From Saccharomonospora xinjiangensis XJ-54 (GTDB lineage Bacteria > Actinomycetota > Actinomycetes > Mycobacteriales > Pseudonocardiaceae), in the NCBI RefSeq assembly GCF_000258175.1, contig NZ_JH636049.1, positions 2,147,482 to 2,211,481 of the forward strand: a DNA stretch of 64,000 nucleotides, given 5' to 3'. The translations under genes and the position numbers were made by a program. Shown piece after piece: positions 52,715-61,859 of the stretch (positions within the stretch are counted from its first letter, which is position 1; each line of letters starts with the position of its first letter). The notes beneath the pieces were generated by a model. It saw nothing but the letters and a program-made list of their open reading frames with translations. It was not told the DNA's origin and did no database searches.

Positions 52715-53068
52715 TCACCCGCCCGGCATCGCGGGCGGAGGACGGAACCGACCGTCCGGACCGGGGAGGTAGGGCTCCACCGCCACAACGGCCGATACGG
52801 GGATCGGCCCGTAGACGTGGGGGAACCACACACCGTTGTCGTCGCCGGGCTCGCCGGGCTCCCACCTGACGGGCACGGTGAGGAGTTCCGGGTCGATCCT
52901 CAGCAGCAGGAGATCTTTCCTGCCCGAGGCAAGCGTGTTCGCAGGCAGGTGCACGGTGCCGGGGTCCGAGCAGTGGATGAACCCCACCTCGTCGAGGGAA
53001 GCGGCGCGATACGAGCCACCGTCCGGCACCGCCTCCCAGTCACGGGCAGGGCAGAAGTGCAGGATCAT
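52715..53068 (-). CDS. DUF952 family protein
   Basis: 117 residues. The DUF952 pattern is clear: MILHFCPARDWEA, YRAASLDEVGFIHCSDPGTVHLPANTL, then LLLLRIDPELL and a C-terminal FPHVYGPIPVSAVVAVEPY. The conserved His of GFIHCS suggests a catalytic or binding site in this ADP-ribosyltransferase-like fold. It starts 5 bp after the DUF5926 stop, so the two are co-transcribed. Confidence 0.9.
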   Translation of the reverse strand: MILHFCPARDWEAVPDGGSYRAASLDEVGFIHCSDPGTVHLPANTLASGRKDLLLLRIDPELLTVPVRWEPGEPGDDNGVWFPHVYGPIPVSAVVAVEPYLPGPDGRFRPPPAMPGG

Positions 53069-53073
53069 CGGCG

Positions 53074-53952
53074 TCAGCGCAGGGTGAGCTGCCGCCCGAT
53101 CAGCCCGTCGCGGGCCCTGCGTTCCGCAGCGTCGAGCGGCTTGTCGTCCAGGGACGCGAGCGCCGATTCCAGGCGAGTCGCGAGTTGCTCGGCGGGTTCG
53201 GCCCACTCCCGCGCGTGAGCCTCGGCGTCGAGATCCCACACGGGAACGAGCAGTCCGTGCGCGCGGAACGAACCCGCGTAGCGCGAGCCCTCGCCGAGCG
53301 AGAGTTCACCGGCCGCCGACAACCTGGCGAGTGCCTGGAGCAGCCGGTTCTCGTCGGTCGGCCACACCCAGCGCAGGTGCGCCTTCGACCCGGCCAGCGT
53401 CCAGTAGGCGCCCTGCCGCACCCGCTCGGTGGGCATGATCGCGGCGTTGGCGCGTTCGAGCGACATCGCGACCTCACCGGTGGCCTGCGTGTCGTCGGCG
53501 AGCCACCAGCCGAAGTCGGAGTGCAGTTCGACCTCCAACTCGGCGTCCGGGTCGAGCAGGTCCTGCAACCTCTCGCCAGGCTGCGGTTCGCTGGTGGTGT
53601 CGGGCACCGAGAGCACCTGACCCGGCTCGGCGTCCAGTGCCCAGCGCAGCGCGCGGCCGAGGTCGCGGCTGATGTCCGACGACCGCGTCTGCACCTGCAT
53701 GCCGATGAGGATCTCGCCGGTCTCGCCCCGCACCATCGCCGCCGCGGCCACCGGCAGCACGGAGGCCAGTGTCACGGTGCGGTCGCCGGCCTCCTTCACG
53801 GGCAGCGGCGCCGTGGCGGATGGGACGAATTCGCGCAGCGCGATCAGCTCCGGCTCGGCCGCGAGCCCCTCGAAAGGGCGCGCCACGAAAACGTCGCGAA
53901 CCTTCCGCTTACCGGCCTTGCCCGGCCCCTTCCTGCGTGCGCCCTTGCCCAT
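53074..53952 (-). CDS. DUF5926 family protein
   Basis: 292 residues. A very basic N-terminus (KGARRKGPGKAGKRKVRD) leads to VFVARPFEGLAAEPELIALREFVPSATAPL, the DUF5926 opening widely kept in actinobacteria. No enzyme motif is visible; the basic head suggests nucleic-acid contact. It has 203 bp to the divergent GNAT gene. Function unknown. Confidence 0.85.
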   Translation of the reverse strand: MGKGARRKGPGKAGKRKVRDVFVARPFEGLAAEPELIALREFVPSATAPLPVKEAGDRTVTLASVLPVAAAAMVRGETGEILIGMQVQTRSSDISRDLGRALRWALDAEPGQVLSVPDTTSEPQPGERLQDLLDPDAELEVELHSDFGWWLADDTQATGEVAMSLERANAAIMPTERVRQGAYWTLAGSKAHLRWVWPTDENRLLQALARLSAAGELSLGEGSRYAGSFRAHGLLVPVWDLDAEAHAREWAEPAEQLATRLESALASLDDKPLDAAERRARDGLIGRQLTLR

Positions 53953-54155
53953 TGCCGCCCTCCTGGATGTTCGGTTGGCTCGACGCTACTCGACCCGGAT
54001 CAAGACTAGGGGTGACGGGTGCATCCCGCCCGGGTGACAGGCGGTGGTCGGGTGCGCGGCCTGCGGCACGGTCGCGCACCGGCGACTCGCCGATCCTTCG
54101 TCGCGGACCCGGCAGGCGGCTTCCGGCACCGGGCTCGCCGGTTTAGCCTGAGTGA

Positions 54156-54743
54156 GTGACGACTCGGCACATTGAGGGACCGGTCGCACTGAGCGGCCGT
54201 TCGGTCCTGCTGCGCGAGTTCACCCTCGCCGACCTCGACGGAGTGCGGGGCCTGGTCGGGGACGACCGCGTCACCCACTTCCTCTCGTTCACCGCACGCA
54301 GCGAAGAGCAGTCGCGGGAACTCCTCCGCACGATCGTCGAGGAAGCGAGACGACGCCCCCGCACCGAGTACTACCTCGCCGTCACGCCACAGGAGCAGGT
54401 GGACCCCACCGGCAGCGACAAGGTCGTGGGCATCACCAGATTGCAGCGGACCCATCCGCACTCGGGAAGGCTCGTCTACGCGATCGCCCACGCCTACCAG
54501 GGCCGAGGCTACGCGCGGGACGCGGTGCGGACGGTGCTCGACTTCGCGTTCGGGCAGCTCGGGCTGCACCGGGTGACCGCAGCGGTCGGCCCCGACAACA
54601 GGGCGGGACTCGCCCTCGTCGAGCGTGTCGGGTTCACCAGGGAAGGCGTGCTGCGCGACCACGTGCACACCAACGGCGCCTGGCGGGATTCGGTGCTGTA
54701 CTCGATGCTCGCCCCGGAGTGGCGCACGGCTCGCGAGGCATGA
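54156..54743 (+). CDS. GNAT N-acetyltransferase (RimJ/RimL-like)
   Basis: 195 residues of the Acetyltransf_3 type: VLLREFTLADLDGVRGLVGD at the start, acetyl-CoA binding Q/R-x-x-G-x-G/A in AYQGRGYARDAVRTVLDFAF, and VGPDNRAGLALVERVGFTREGVLRDH. It may acetylate a protein N-terminus, an aminoglycoside-like compound or a metabolite. GTG start. It ends 10 bp from the convergent methyltransferase gene. Confidence 0.85.
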   Translation: MTTRHIEGPVALSGRSVLLREFTLADLDGVRGLVGDDRVTHFLSFTARSEEQSRELLRTIVEEARRRPRTEYYLAVTPQEQVDPTGSDKVVGITRLQRTHPHSGRLVYAIAHAYQGRGYARDAVRTVLDFAFGQLGLHRVTAAVGPDNRAGLALVERVGFTREGVLRDHVHTNGAWRDSVLYSMLAPEWRTAREA

Positions 54744-54753
54744 TGCGAAGTCG

Positions 54754-55908
54754 TCAGCGCAGCGGAGGCAGTACCCACTGCTGCGAGCTGTCCGGGTCGT
54801 CGAGCCACACGCGGTGGCGGCCATCGTCGTGGACGGTGAGGCCGAGTCTGTCCCAACCCGGCCTGCCGAATCTCTGCCAGAGCTCGTGAACGCTTTCGAC
54901 GTGATCCCAGATGGCAACGGGCCCGCCCTGCCGGACCTCCCGCAAGCCCTCGTCGTCGGCCGCGAGTGACACAGCACACCACGAGCCGTCCTCGCCCGTG
55001 AAGGTCGCCCACTCGGGTCCGGCCCCGCGATAGCCGAACGTGATATTCCGGGGAAGCCGCAGCTGAGCCAGAAACCACGGAACCGAAGCCGTCCACGGCC
55101 GTGGGTCGAGCCGGGTCACCGACCGTCTGCCGCATTCGAGGTCCACCCTGAGCGAGGGTGCTGCGAATGACGTGCCGGTGGCGTCGCGCATCGCCATGAA
55201 GCCTGCCCACTTCGGCAGGAACCGACCTTCGAGCCGATTACCGATGCGCCGCAGGAGCACCAGGTTTCCTGCGTGCACACCGCGTTTTACGTCCACAAGC
55301 ACGAGCCCGCCGTCGCGTACCTGAGCTGCCCACGCGGAGGGCACCATCGAGACCGAGCACGTCGCGATGATCCGGTCGTACGGCGCGGCGTTCGGCAATC
55401 CGGCGGCCCCGTCCCCTGCGACGAGCGTCGGTGTGTGGCCGAGACCGGCAAGCCGCTCACGCGCGAGACCGACGAGGTCGGCCTCGATCTCGACGGAGAA
55501 TACGTGAGCAGCGCCGAGACGATGGGACAGCAGGCCCGCGTTGTAGCCCGTGCCGGTGCCGATCTCGAGCACCCGGTGACCGTCATGCACATCGAGTGCC
55601 TCGAGCATGCGCACCATGAGGCCGGGCTTCGTTGACGACGACAGGGGCACTCGACGGCCGTCCTCCAGTTCCGCGAGCGCCGTCACGAGTGGCGTGTCGC
55701 TGTAGACCGTGTGCAACCAGCCCGCGTCGGCGGTGGTTGTCTCCACCCACACACCGTCAGCACGCTGCACGGAGAACCGGGGCACGAACACGTGACGAGG
55801 TACCGCCTCCAGTGCAGCACGCCAAGCCGGATCGGTGAGCACCCCGTCAGCCACGATCGTGCCGGCGAGTTCGCGCGCATGCTTATGCCACTCGTGCTCG
55901 GTTGTCAT
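54754..55908 (-). CDS. PIMT-like protein methyltransferase (graspetide-system type)
   Basis: 384 residues. The N-terminal 220 residues resemble protein-L-isoaspartate O-methyltransferase: PRHVFVPRF, the SAM motif VLEIGTGTGYNAGLL and FSVEIEADLVGLA. A C-terminal 150-residue extension is not in housekeeping PIMT. This architecture matches the methyltransferases found with ATP-grasp peptide maturases (graspetides). No precursor peptide or maturase gene is adjacent in the window, so it is an orphan or has another role. ATG 55908 fits the family. Confidence 0.7.
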   Translation of the reverse strand: MTTEHEWHKHARELAGTIVADGVLTDPAWRAALEAVPRHVFVPRFSVQRADGVWVETTTADAGWLHTVYSDTPLVTALAELEDGRRVPLSSSTKPGLMVRMLEALDVHDGHRVLEIGTGTGYNAGLLSHRLGAAHVFSVEIEADLVGLARERLAGLGHTPTLVAGDGAAGLPNAAPYDRIIATCSVSMVPSAWAAQVRDGGLVLVDVKRGVHAGNLVLLRRIGNRLEGRFLPKWAGFMAMRDATGTSFAAPSLRVDLECGRRSVTRLDPRPWTASVPWFLAQLRLPRNITFGYRGAGPEWATFTGEDGSWCAVSLAADDEGLREVRQGGPVAIWDHVESVHELWQRFGRPGWDRLGLTVHDDGRHRVWLDDPDSSQQWVLPPLR

Positions 55909-56048
55909 GTACGGGCACCTCTCCCGAGTAGTTCCGCGAATCGCCACCGTGATCGGGATCGGCAATCCGCGCAACCGCGCAGCCCCGGACATCGGTGACA
56001 TAGGCAGGTCCGGCAGGAGCCCACTTGCTGGCTCGCGAGGCATGAGCC

Positions 56049-57239
56049 GTGGCGCGGGCTAGGCTCTGGCTCGTGTTCGACCCGCGCGATTCGCAGTTCC
56101 TCGCCGACCCTTACCCGGCATTCGCCGAGCTTCGCTCGCGCGGAGCGGTTCACCACCACGAAGGGCTCGGGCTTTCGATCGCCGTCTCGCACGCCGCCGC
56201 TTCCGCGGTGCTGCGCGATCGCAGGCTGGGCAGGCTCTGGCAGGACGCCACACCGGCGGAGCAGTTCGCGTCGTTCAACATGCTGCACCGCAACTCGCTG
56301 CTGGAGAACGAACCGCCCGCACACACACGGTTGCGCAGGCTCGTCTCGGCCGCTTTCGCCAGGGGACACGTCGAGCGCTTGCGTCCCTCGGTGGAGGCGC
56401 TCGCCGACCGCATGGTGGCCGAACTGGCCGACCACATCGCCGCCGAAGGTCAGGCCGACCTGCTCGAACACCTCGCCCAGCCACTGCCGGTCGCCGTGAT
56501 CACCGAGTTGCTCGGTGTTCCCGAACGGGACGGTCCGATGCTGGTCGGCTGGAGCAACGCCATCGTCAAAATGTACGAGTACGGGCTGCCCGAACCGCAG
56601 CGGCGGGAGGCGGAGGCCTCGGCGACCGAGTTCGCCGACTACCTCCGCGCGCTGGCCGCCCACAGGGCCGACCGCCCCGGCGACGACCTGCTCAGTCACC
56701 TCATCGCGAGCGACCTCACGGGCGACGAGGTCGTGGCCACGGCGGTGCTGCTGCTCATGGCGGGGCACGAGGCCACGGTGAACGTGATCGGCAACGGCGT
56801 CCACGCGCTGCTGACCCACCGCGCTCAGTGGGACAGGCTGGTGGCCGACCCGGCTCTCGCACCGACGGCGACAGAGGAACTCATCCGATACGACTCGCCG
56901 CTGCAACTGTTCGAACGGACCGCGACCACCGACGTCGAGATCGCCGGGCATCGCATCGCCGAGGGAGACAAGATCGCCGCGCTGCTCGGTGCGGCGGCGA
57001 GGGACCCGGAGGTTTTCGCCGACCCCGACGTCCTCGACATCGGTCGCACACCCAACCCGCACCTCGGCTTCGGTGGGGGCGTGCACTACTGCCTCGGGGC
57101 TCCGCTCGCGCGCATCGAGATCGCGGCGGCGCTCACCGCGCTCGCCCGGCGCCTTCCCGGACTCCGGGAGGCGGACGCGCCCGTCCGCAGGGGCGAGTTC
57201 GTGATCCGGGGGTTCAGCGTGCTGCCCGTGACGGCGTGA
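56049..57239 (+). CDS. Cytochrome P450
   Basis: 396 residues (388 if GTG 56073 is used). The I-helix motif LLLMAGHEATVN, ExxR in TEELIRYDSP, and the haem loop GFGGGVHYCLGAPLAR with the Cys ligand are present. It is a class I soluble bacterial P450, close to the CYP105/107 group, and needs ferredoxin partners encoded elsewhere. The I-helix Thr is kept, with Glu in the acid position. The substrate is unknown; no biosynthetic genes adjoin. Confidence 0.93.
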   Translation: MARARLWLVFDPRDSQFLADPYPAFAELRSRGAVHHHEGLGLSIAVSHAAASAVLRDRRLGRLWQDATPAEQFASFNMLHRNSLLENEPPAHTRLRRLVSAAFARGHVERLRPSVEALADRMVAELADHIAAEGQADLLEHLAQPLPVAVITELLGVPERDGPMLVGWSNAIVKMYEYGLPEPQRREAEASATEFADYLRALAAHRADRPGDDLLSHLIASDLTGDEVVATAVLLLMAGHEATVNVIGNGVHALLTHRAQWDRLVADPALAPTATEELIRYDSPLQLFERTATTDVEIAGHRIAEGDKIAALLGAAARDPEVFADPDVLDIGRTPNPHLGFGGGVHYCLGAPLARIEIAAALTALARRLPGLREADAPVRRGEFVIRGFSVLPVTA

Positions 57240-57249
57240 CCCGCGCTCC

Positions 57250-58197
57250 TCAGCGCGCCGCTGTCCTCGGCCGTGCCCTGCGCGGCAGCTCCGGCGCGTC
57301 CTGAACCCGCAACACCCGCAGCGGGCGGACGAGCTGCTCGTCCATCGGCGCCAGCAGCCGCGTGAAGCGGCGGACGACGAGCACGGTGGCGAGCGCGAGC
57401 AGCACGGCGGAAAGGTCGGAGAACGCGGTGAGCACCACGGCGTCCACCTGCGCCTGCACCCCGTCGCGAGTACGCCACAGCACAGTGAGTGTCAACAGCA
57501 GCGCGTTGGCGATCCACGTTCCCCACCACGCCAGCACGAGCCGTGACGGTTTCGGGCGCTGATTGGCGGGCCTGCGGATGGCGGCGTGTTCGAGTTCGGC
57601 GAGGATCGAACCCGCCATCGCCAGATTCAGTCCGGGCACCAGCAGCCCGACGAGCACCTGCCACGTCGGACGGGGCGGATGCTGTCCCGCCTCGTCGGCC
57701 GCGGCTTTCCTCGCGACGAGAAGCCACCACACGGACACGACGAACGCGAACACCGCCACCACGAACGTCAGCAGGGAGAACGTCAGCACCAGCGCGTCGG
57801 ACGCGCCCACGACGGCGGACGACAACGCGCTGTCCCGGCTCAGTACGAGCAGCACGTAGCGCCAGAGTTCGGCGCCCGACGCCACAGCCGCGAGCGCCAC
57901 CAATGTCCACAACACCGCCACCGCGTTGCGGGCGATGAGCCGCAGCCGCTGCGACGGCACGGGAACGGCGGCGCTCGTGCCCTGCACGGCCGTCGGCCAC
58001 CGCCACACCACGTGCGGGAACCCCCAGCGCGGAGGGACGTCGTAGGCGGGGGGCCCCTGATACGGGATGCGCGGCCTCGAACCAGTGCCGGGCAGCGCGT
58101 TGCCCGGCACTGAAGCGACCCACCGCACCGGCACGCGCGGGGGCTGCCCGTTCCGGTTCCCCGGTACAGGGCCCCAGCCGGGTGCCGCCTGATTCAC
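57250..58197 (-). CDS. DUF4328 domain membrane protein
   Basis: 315 residues. A Pro/Gly-rich, poorly ordered N-terminal 80 residues precede four transmembrane helices with the DUF4328 pattern VWWLLVARKAAADEAG...WQVLVGLLVPGLNLAMAGSILAELEHAA and LVLAWWGTWIANALLL. A cytoplasmic C-terminal tail is basic. Function unknown, common in actinobacteria. GTG start; convergent with the P450 gene at 10 bp. Confidence 0.85.
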   Translation of the reverse strand: MNQAAPGWGPVPGNRNGQPPRVPVRWVASVPGNALPGTGSRPRIPYQGPPAYDVPPRWGFPHVVWRWPTAVQGTSAAVPVPSQRLRLIARNAVAVLWTLVALAAVASGAELWRYVLLVLSRDSALSSAVVGASDALVLTFSLLTFVVAVFAFVVSVWWLLVARKAAADEAGQHPPRPTWQVLVGLLVPGLNLAMAGSILAELEHAAIRRPANQRPKPSRLVLAWWGTWIANALLLTLTVLWRTRDGVQAQVDAVVLTAFSDLSAVLLALATVLVVRRFTRLLAPMDEQLVRPLRVLRVQDAPELPRRARPRTAAR

Positions 58198-58222
58198 GCG
58201 ACCAACCTCCCGGACACGCGGC

Positions 58223-58576
58223 TCACAGCACCTCGGCAGGCACGTCGGCGCGATCGGAGACCATCGGACGCCCCATGGCCTCCCACGTCTTCATGCCACC
58301 CTCCACGTTCACGGCATCGACGACGCCTGCGGCGTTCAGCCAGGCCGTGGCGCGTGCGGAACGACCACCTGTGCGGCAGACGACATGCACGGGGCGGTCG
58401 GCGGCGAGTTCACTCAGCTCGCCTGCCCGCGCAGGTAACTCGCCGAGCGGGATGTGAACGGCCGAAGGCGCGTGCCCTGCCGCCCACTCGTCGGGCTCCC
58501 TCACGTCGAGCAGCACGTAGTCCTCCGAGGGAAGGGCATCGATCGAGATCGTGGGTATGTCGCCGGAGTGGTTCAC
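58223..58576 (-). CDS. Rhodanese-like domain protein
   Basis: 117 residues forming one rhodanese domain: YVLLDVREPDEWAAGHAPSAVHIPLGEL and the active loop CRTGGRS with the catalytic Cys. It probably transfers sulfane sulfur. The GTG start has GGAGAC directly upstream, a tight spacing. It is the last gene of the symporter direction, 43 bp after the symporter stop. Confidence 0.9.
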   Translation of the reverse strand: MNHSGDIPTISIDALPSEDYVLLDVREPDEWAAGHAPSAVHIPLGELPARAGELSELAADRPVHVVCRTGGRSARATAWLNAAGVVDAVNVEGGMKTWEAMGRPMVSDRADVPAEVL

Positions 58577-58619
58577 GTCTCCATCGTCGCATGCGCTGCC
58601 GTGCGATGCCGGTGAGCCG

Positions 58620-60395
58620 TCACGGCCTTCGGTGGCGGCCCGCGAAACCGTCGAGCCCACCGTCCTCACCCAGGTCGGCGCCACTCGGGTCGCGCATGAA
58701 CCCGAGCCGGTCGGGTGCGTGCAACTGGAGCATCACCACATCGACGTCCTCGGGGACACGGCGGGCCGTCGCAAGGCTCACCACCACCGTGGTGAGCAGC
58801 GCGGCAGGCACGGTCAGGAGCGCGGGCTGGGCGAGGAACCACGACGGTTCCTCACCGTGCACTCTGGCCACCACGTACCCGGCCAGCGCGCTCAGCGCCC
58901 CAATCCCGCCGACCAGCATGCCGAGCAGTGCCCCGACCCACGTGAGGCGCCGCCACCAGATGCCGAGCAGCAGCAGCGGGCAGAACGTCGAAGCGGCCAG
59001 CGCGAAAGCCAGCCCCACGGTGTGGACGAGGTCGTCGAGCGGCAACGCCACGGCGACCGCGACCGCCGCTCCCGACAGGCCCACCATCGCGATGATGAAG
59101 TCCCGCTGCTTACCCCACATCAAGTCGCTGGTGATCATGCCGGACACGCTCACCACCAGCCCGGACGAGGTGGACACGAACGCGGCGAACGCGCCAGCCG
59201 CGAGCACCGCGACCACGAGCTGGCCCACCACACCCGGCAGCATCGCCGACGGCACCCGCAGCACAGCGGCGTCGTTCTCCCCCGTCACCAGCAGCTCCGG
59301 CACGTACATCCGCGACAGCGCCCCGAGCAGCACGGGAAAGAGGTAGAACACCCCGAGCAGCAGCAACACCTGCACGGTGGTGCGGCGTGCGGCCCTGCCG
59401 TCGGGATTGGTGTAGAAGCGGGCGAGCACATGTGGCAGCCCCATCGTGCCGAAGAAAGTCGCCACGATCACGGAGTAGGTCCACCAGACGTCGTCGCCGT
59501 CCTCGGCTGGCTGGAGCCAGCTCGCGTTGTCCGACTCGGCGTCCACCACGACCGGAACGGCGGAGGAAGCCGGGAACAGCAGCCGTTCACCGTCGCGCGC
59601 CGGATAGTCGATGCCGGGAACCCACATCCTGGGGCCGGGCGGGTCCTCGTCCAGTTCGTGCACCATCGTGGGTTCATCGACCCTCAGGACGACGTCCGTG
59701 CCCACGGTGACCATGGTCTCCTCGGTGAACTCCGGCGGCGCCTCCTCACCGAGCCCGCCCGAGGCTCCCGTGCCTCCGCTACCGAGGAAGACAATGCTGA
59801 GCACGAATGCGGGAATCGCCAGCGCGAACAGCTTCACCCAGTGCGAGAACGCCTGCACCAGAGTCGCCGACCGCATTCCGCGTAACAACACGTTGGCCGT
59901 GACGAACGCGGCCACCAGCGCCGGCCCCCACCACGTCTCCGCCTCCGGCGCGATCGACGTCAGCGCGAGACTCGCTCCCTGCAACTGCGGCACGAGATAG
60001 ACCAGCCCCAGCACCGCGACGAACACCGTCGAGACCACCCGAAGGCCGGTGGAACCGAGCCGTGCCTCAAGGAAGTCGGGGATCGTGTACGCGCCCGAGC
60101 GGCGAAGCGGAGCGGCCACGAAGATGCCGAGAGCGAGGAACCCCACGGTGAACCCGATGGGATACCACAGCGCGTCCGCACCCTCCTTCAGCACCAATCC
60201 CGAAACGCCGAGGAAGGAAGCGGCGCAAAGGTACTCGCCGGAGATCGCCGAGGCGTTCCGCCTCGACCGCACCGTGCGGCGCGCGACAAGGAAGTCGTCG
60301 GTGGGCCGCGCGTACTGCGACAGTCGATGACCGAGGTACGACGTCGCCGTCAGGACCAGCACGACGGCGGCGAGGGCCCATGGGTTCGGCTGCAC
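58620..60395 (-). CDS. Sodium/solute symporter, acetate/pyruvate (ActP/MctC) type
   Basis: 591 residues with 13 predicted helices. SSS-family motifs are present (ASAISGEYLCAASFLGVSGLVL; FVSTSSGLVVSVSGMI for Na+ site residues). A 100-residue extracytoplasmic insert (about 206-303) rich in Asp/Pro/Glu separates helices, longer than in ActP. Paired with a DUF485 protein and a LytTR regulator upstream, it probably imports acetate, pyruvate or propionate. GTG start, 33 bp after the DUF485 stop. Confidence 0.88.
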   Translation of the reverse strand: MQPNPWALAAVVLVLTATSYLGHRLSQYARPTDDFLVARRTVRSRRNASAISGEYLCAASFLGVSGLVLKEGADALWYPIGFTVGFLALGIFVAAPLRRSGAYTIPDFLEARLGSTGLRVVSTVFVAVLGLVYLVPQLQGASLALTSIAPEAETWWGPALVAAFVTANVLLRGMRSATLVQAFSHWVKLFALAIPAFVLSIVFLGSGGTGASGGLGEEAPPEFTEETMVTVGTDVVLRVDEPTMVHELDEDPPGPRMWVPGIDYPARDGERLLFPASSAVPVVVDAESDNASWLQPAEDGDDVWWTYSVIVATFFGTMGLPHVLARFYTNPDGRAARRTTVQVLLLLGVFYLFPVLLGALSRMYVPELLVTGENDAAVLRVPSAMLPGVVGQLVVAVLAAGAFAAFVSTSSGLVVSVSGMITSDLMWGKQRDFIIAMVGLSGAAVAVAVALPLDDLVHTVGLAFALAASTFCPLLLLGIWWRRLTWVGALLGMLVGGIGALSALAGYVVARVHGEEPSWFLAQPALLTVPAALLTTVVVSLATARRVPEDVDVVMLQLHAPDRLGFMRDPSGADLGEDGGLDGFAGRHRRP

Positions 60396-60428
60396 GGACT
60401 GTTCCCCCGCTACATCGTGCCGACGGCG

Positions 60429-60941
60429 TCAATTCTCGATCATCGCGACGAAGTCCCGTTCGTGTCGCTCCGCCAGCCGGTTGTACCACAGGCCGACACC
60501 GAAGAGCAGGGGGAAGGGCAGCACACCCAGCAAGATCCAGGGCACGGGTAGCCCGATCACTCGCCACGTCGCGAGCTGCGGAAGGTGGTGGAACAGCAGC
60601 GGCAGCGCGCCCAGCGCCACCACGACGACGCCGAAGAGCAGCAGACCGGCCCGCAACTGCACCTTGACCAGGTCTTTGACCAGCAGCTTTTCCCAGCTCG
60701 TCTGCTCGGCGAGCTCCACCCGCGCCCGCATGGACGAACTCGACGACCGCCGAGGTTCGGCGAGGACGACCTTCTTCCTGCGGGGCTTGGCATTGCCCTC
60801 GGCGCCCTCGGCGTTGGCTGGCGGGCCTGCCGACAGCGCCACGGCAGGCCGCTCCACCTCCAGAGGGCGCGGCTTCTTGCCCAGCGTCGGATCCGGCTCC
60901 CTGATGCCACTAACGCTGCGGTAGACCTCGTCGTCAGCCAT
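60429..60941 (-). CDS. DUF485-like partner membrane protein of the symporter
   Basis: 170 residues: a long cytoplasmic N-terminus with Lys/Pro/Ala-rich linker (residues 1-90), then two transmembrane helices (about 95-115 and 125-150) and a short tail RLAERHERDFVAMIEN. DUF485 proteins typically accompany SSS acetate symporters (YjcH-ActP); this one has an actinobacterial N-terminal extension. It starts 6 bp after the LytTR regulator stop and ends 33 bp before the symporter. Confidence 0.78.
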   Translation of the reverse strand: MADDEVYRSVSGIREPDPTLGKKPRPLEVERPAVALSAGPPANAEGAEGNAKPRRKKVVLAEPRRSSSSSMRARVELAEQTSWEKLLVKDLVKVQLRAGLLLFGVVVVALGALPLLFHHLPQLATWRVIGLPVPWILLGVLPFPLLFGVGLWYNRLAERHERDFVAMIEN

Positions 60942-60947
60942 GACCGG

Positions 60948-61775
60948 CTAGCCCAGCCTGGACGAGCCGACCAGCTTGTCCTTCAACTCCCTGGTGTGCC
61001 TGCGGCTCACTGGAAGGACCTTCTCCTCGTTGCCGATCACGACCTGGTAGCCACCCTGGCCCATGCGCAGTTCCGTGATGAGCGGCAGCGCGACGAGGAA
61101 CGACCGGTGGATGCGCACGAACCCGGCCTTGGCCCAGCGCTCCTCGAGCTGAGCGAGCGGGATGCGCACGAGGTGGCTGCCGTCGGTGGTGAACAACCTC
61201 GCGTAGTCGCCCTGCGCCTCCACCCACCGCACCGTCGAGCGCGGGATGAGTTTGGTGGTGCCCGCCAGTTCGACGGGGATCACCTCGTCGTCGCGCCCTC
61301 GGTCGGGCTCCGGCTTCCTGCTGTGCCCCGAAGCCGCCTCGATCTTCTCCACGACCCGCGACACGGCCTTGTCGATACGTTCCTGCCGCGCTGGCTTGAG
61401 CACGTAATCGACGGCACCGAGGTCGAACGCCTCGACGGCCTCCGTGGAGTGTCCCGTGACGAAGACCAGCACGGGAGCCGGATTCAGCGACGCGAACACC
61501 CGCGACATCTCCATACCGGAGAGCCCCGGCATGTTGATGTCGGCGAACACCGCGTCCACGGGCGGCATTCCTCGTTGCTTGCGGGCCCTGATGAGGTCGT
61601 CGTCGGAGCCGAGGAGCCGTAGCGCCTCGGAGGCATCGACAGCCGGAAGCACCCGCCCGACGTGGGCGTTGGCCTCGAGACAGTGCTTCAGCTGATCAAG
61701 TCCGTGCGGCTCGTCGTCAACGGCCAGAACGAGCAGCTTCGGTGTGTCGTGGGGAGCACTCACAGTGAAACGCAT
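60948..61775 (-). CDS. LytTR family response regulator
   Basis: 275 residues: receiver domain (VLAVDDEPHGLDQLKHCLE; phosphoacceptor Asp in DAVFADINMPGLSG; Lys in VDYVLKPARQ) and a C-terminal LytTR DNA-binding domain (RWVEAQGDYARLFTTDG, VRIHRSFLVAL, LPVSRRHTRELKDKL). It is co-transcribed with the DUF485 and symporter genes, so it likely controls them, as BtsR does for pyruvate transport. ATG 61775; GTG 61763 is possible. Confidence 0.92.
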   Translation of the reverse strand: MRFTVSAPHDTPKLLVLAVDDEPHGLDQLKHCLEANAHVGRVLPAVDASEALRLLGSDDDLIRARKQRGMPPVDAVFADINMPGLSGMEMSRVFASLNPAPVLVFVTGHSTEAVEAFDLGAVDYVLKPARQERIDKAVSRVVEKIEAASGHSRKPEPDRGRDDEVIPVELAGTTKLIPRSTVRWVEAQGDYARLFTTDGSHLVRIPLAQLEERWAKAGFVRIHRSFLVALPLITELRMGQGGYQVVIGNEEKVLPVSRRHTRELKDKLVGSSRLG

Positions 61776-61859
61776 CCTGCCGCTTGCAAGGGTCGATGTC
61801 CACTACGCTGCCGGGCGAATCGAACGCCACCCGTTTCATCTCAGAGTAGAGGGCGTCGA

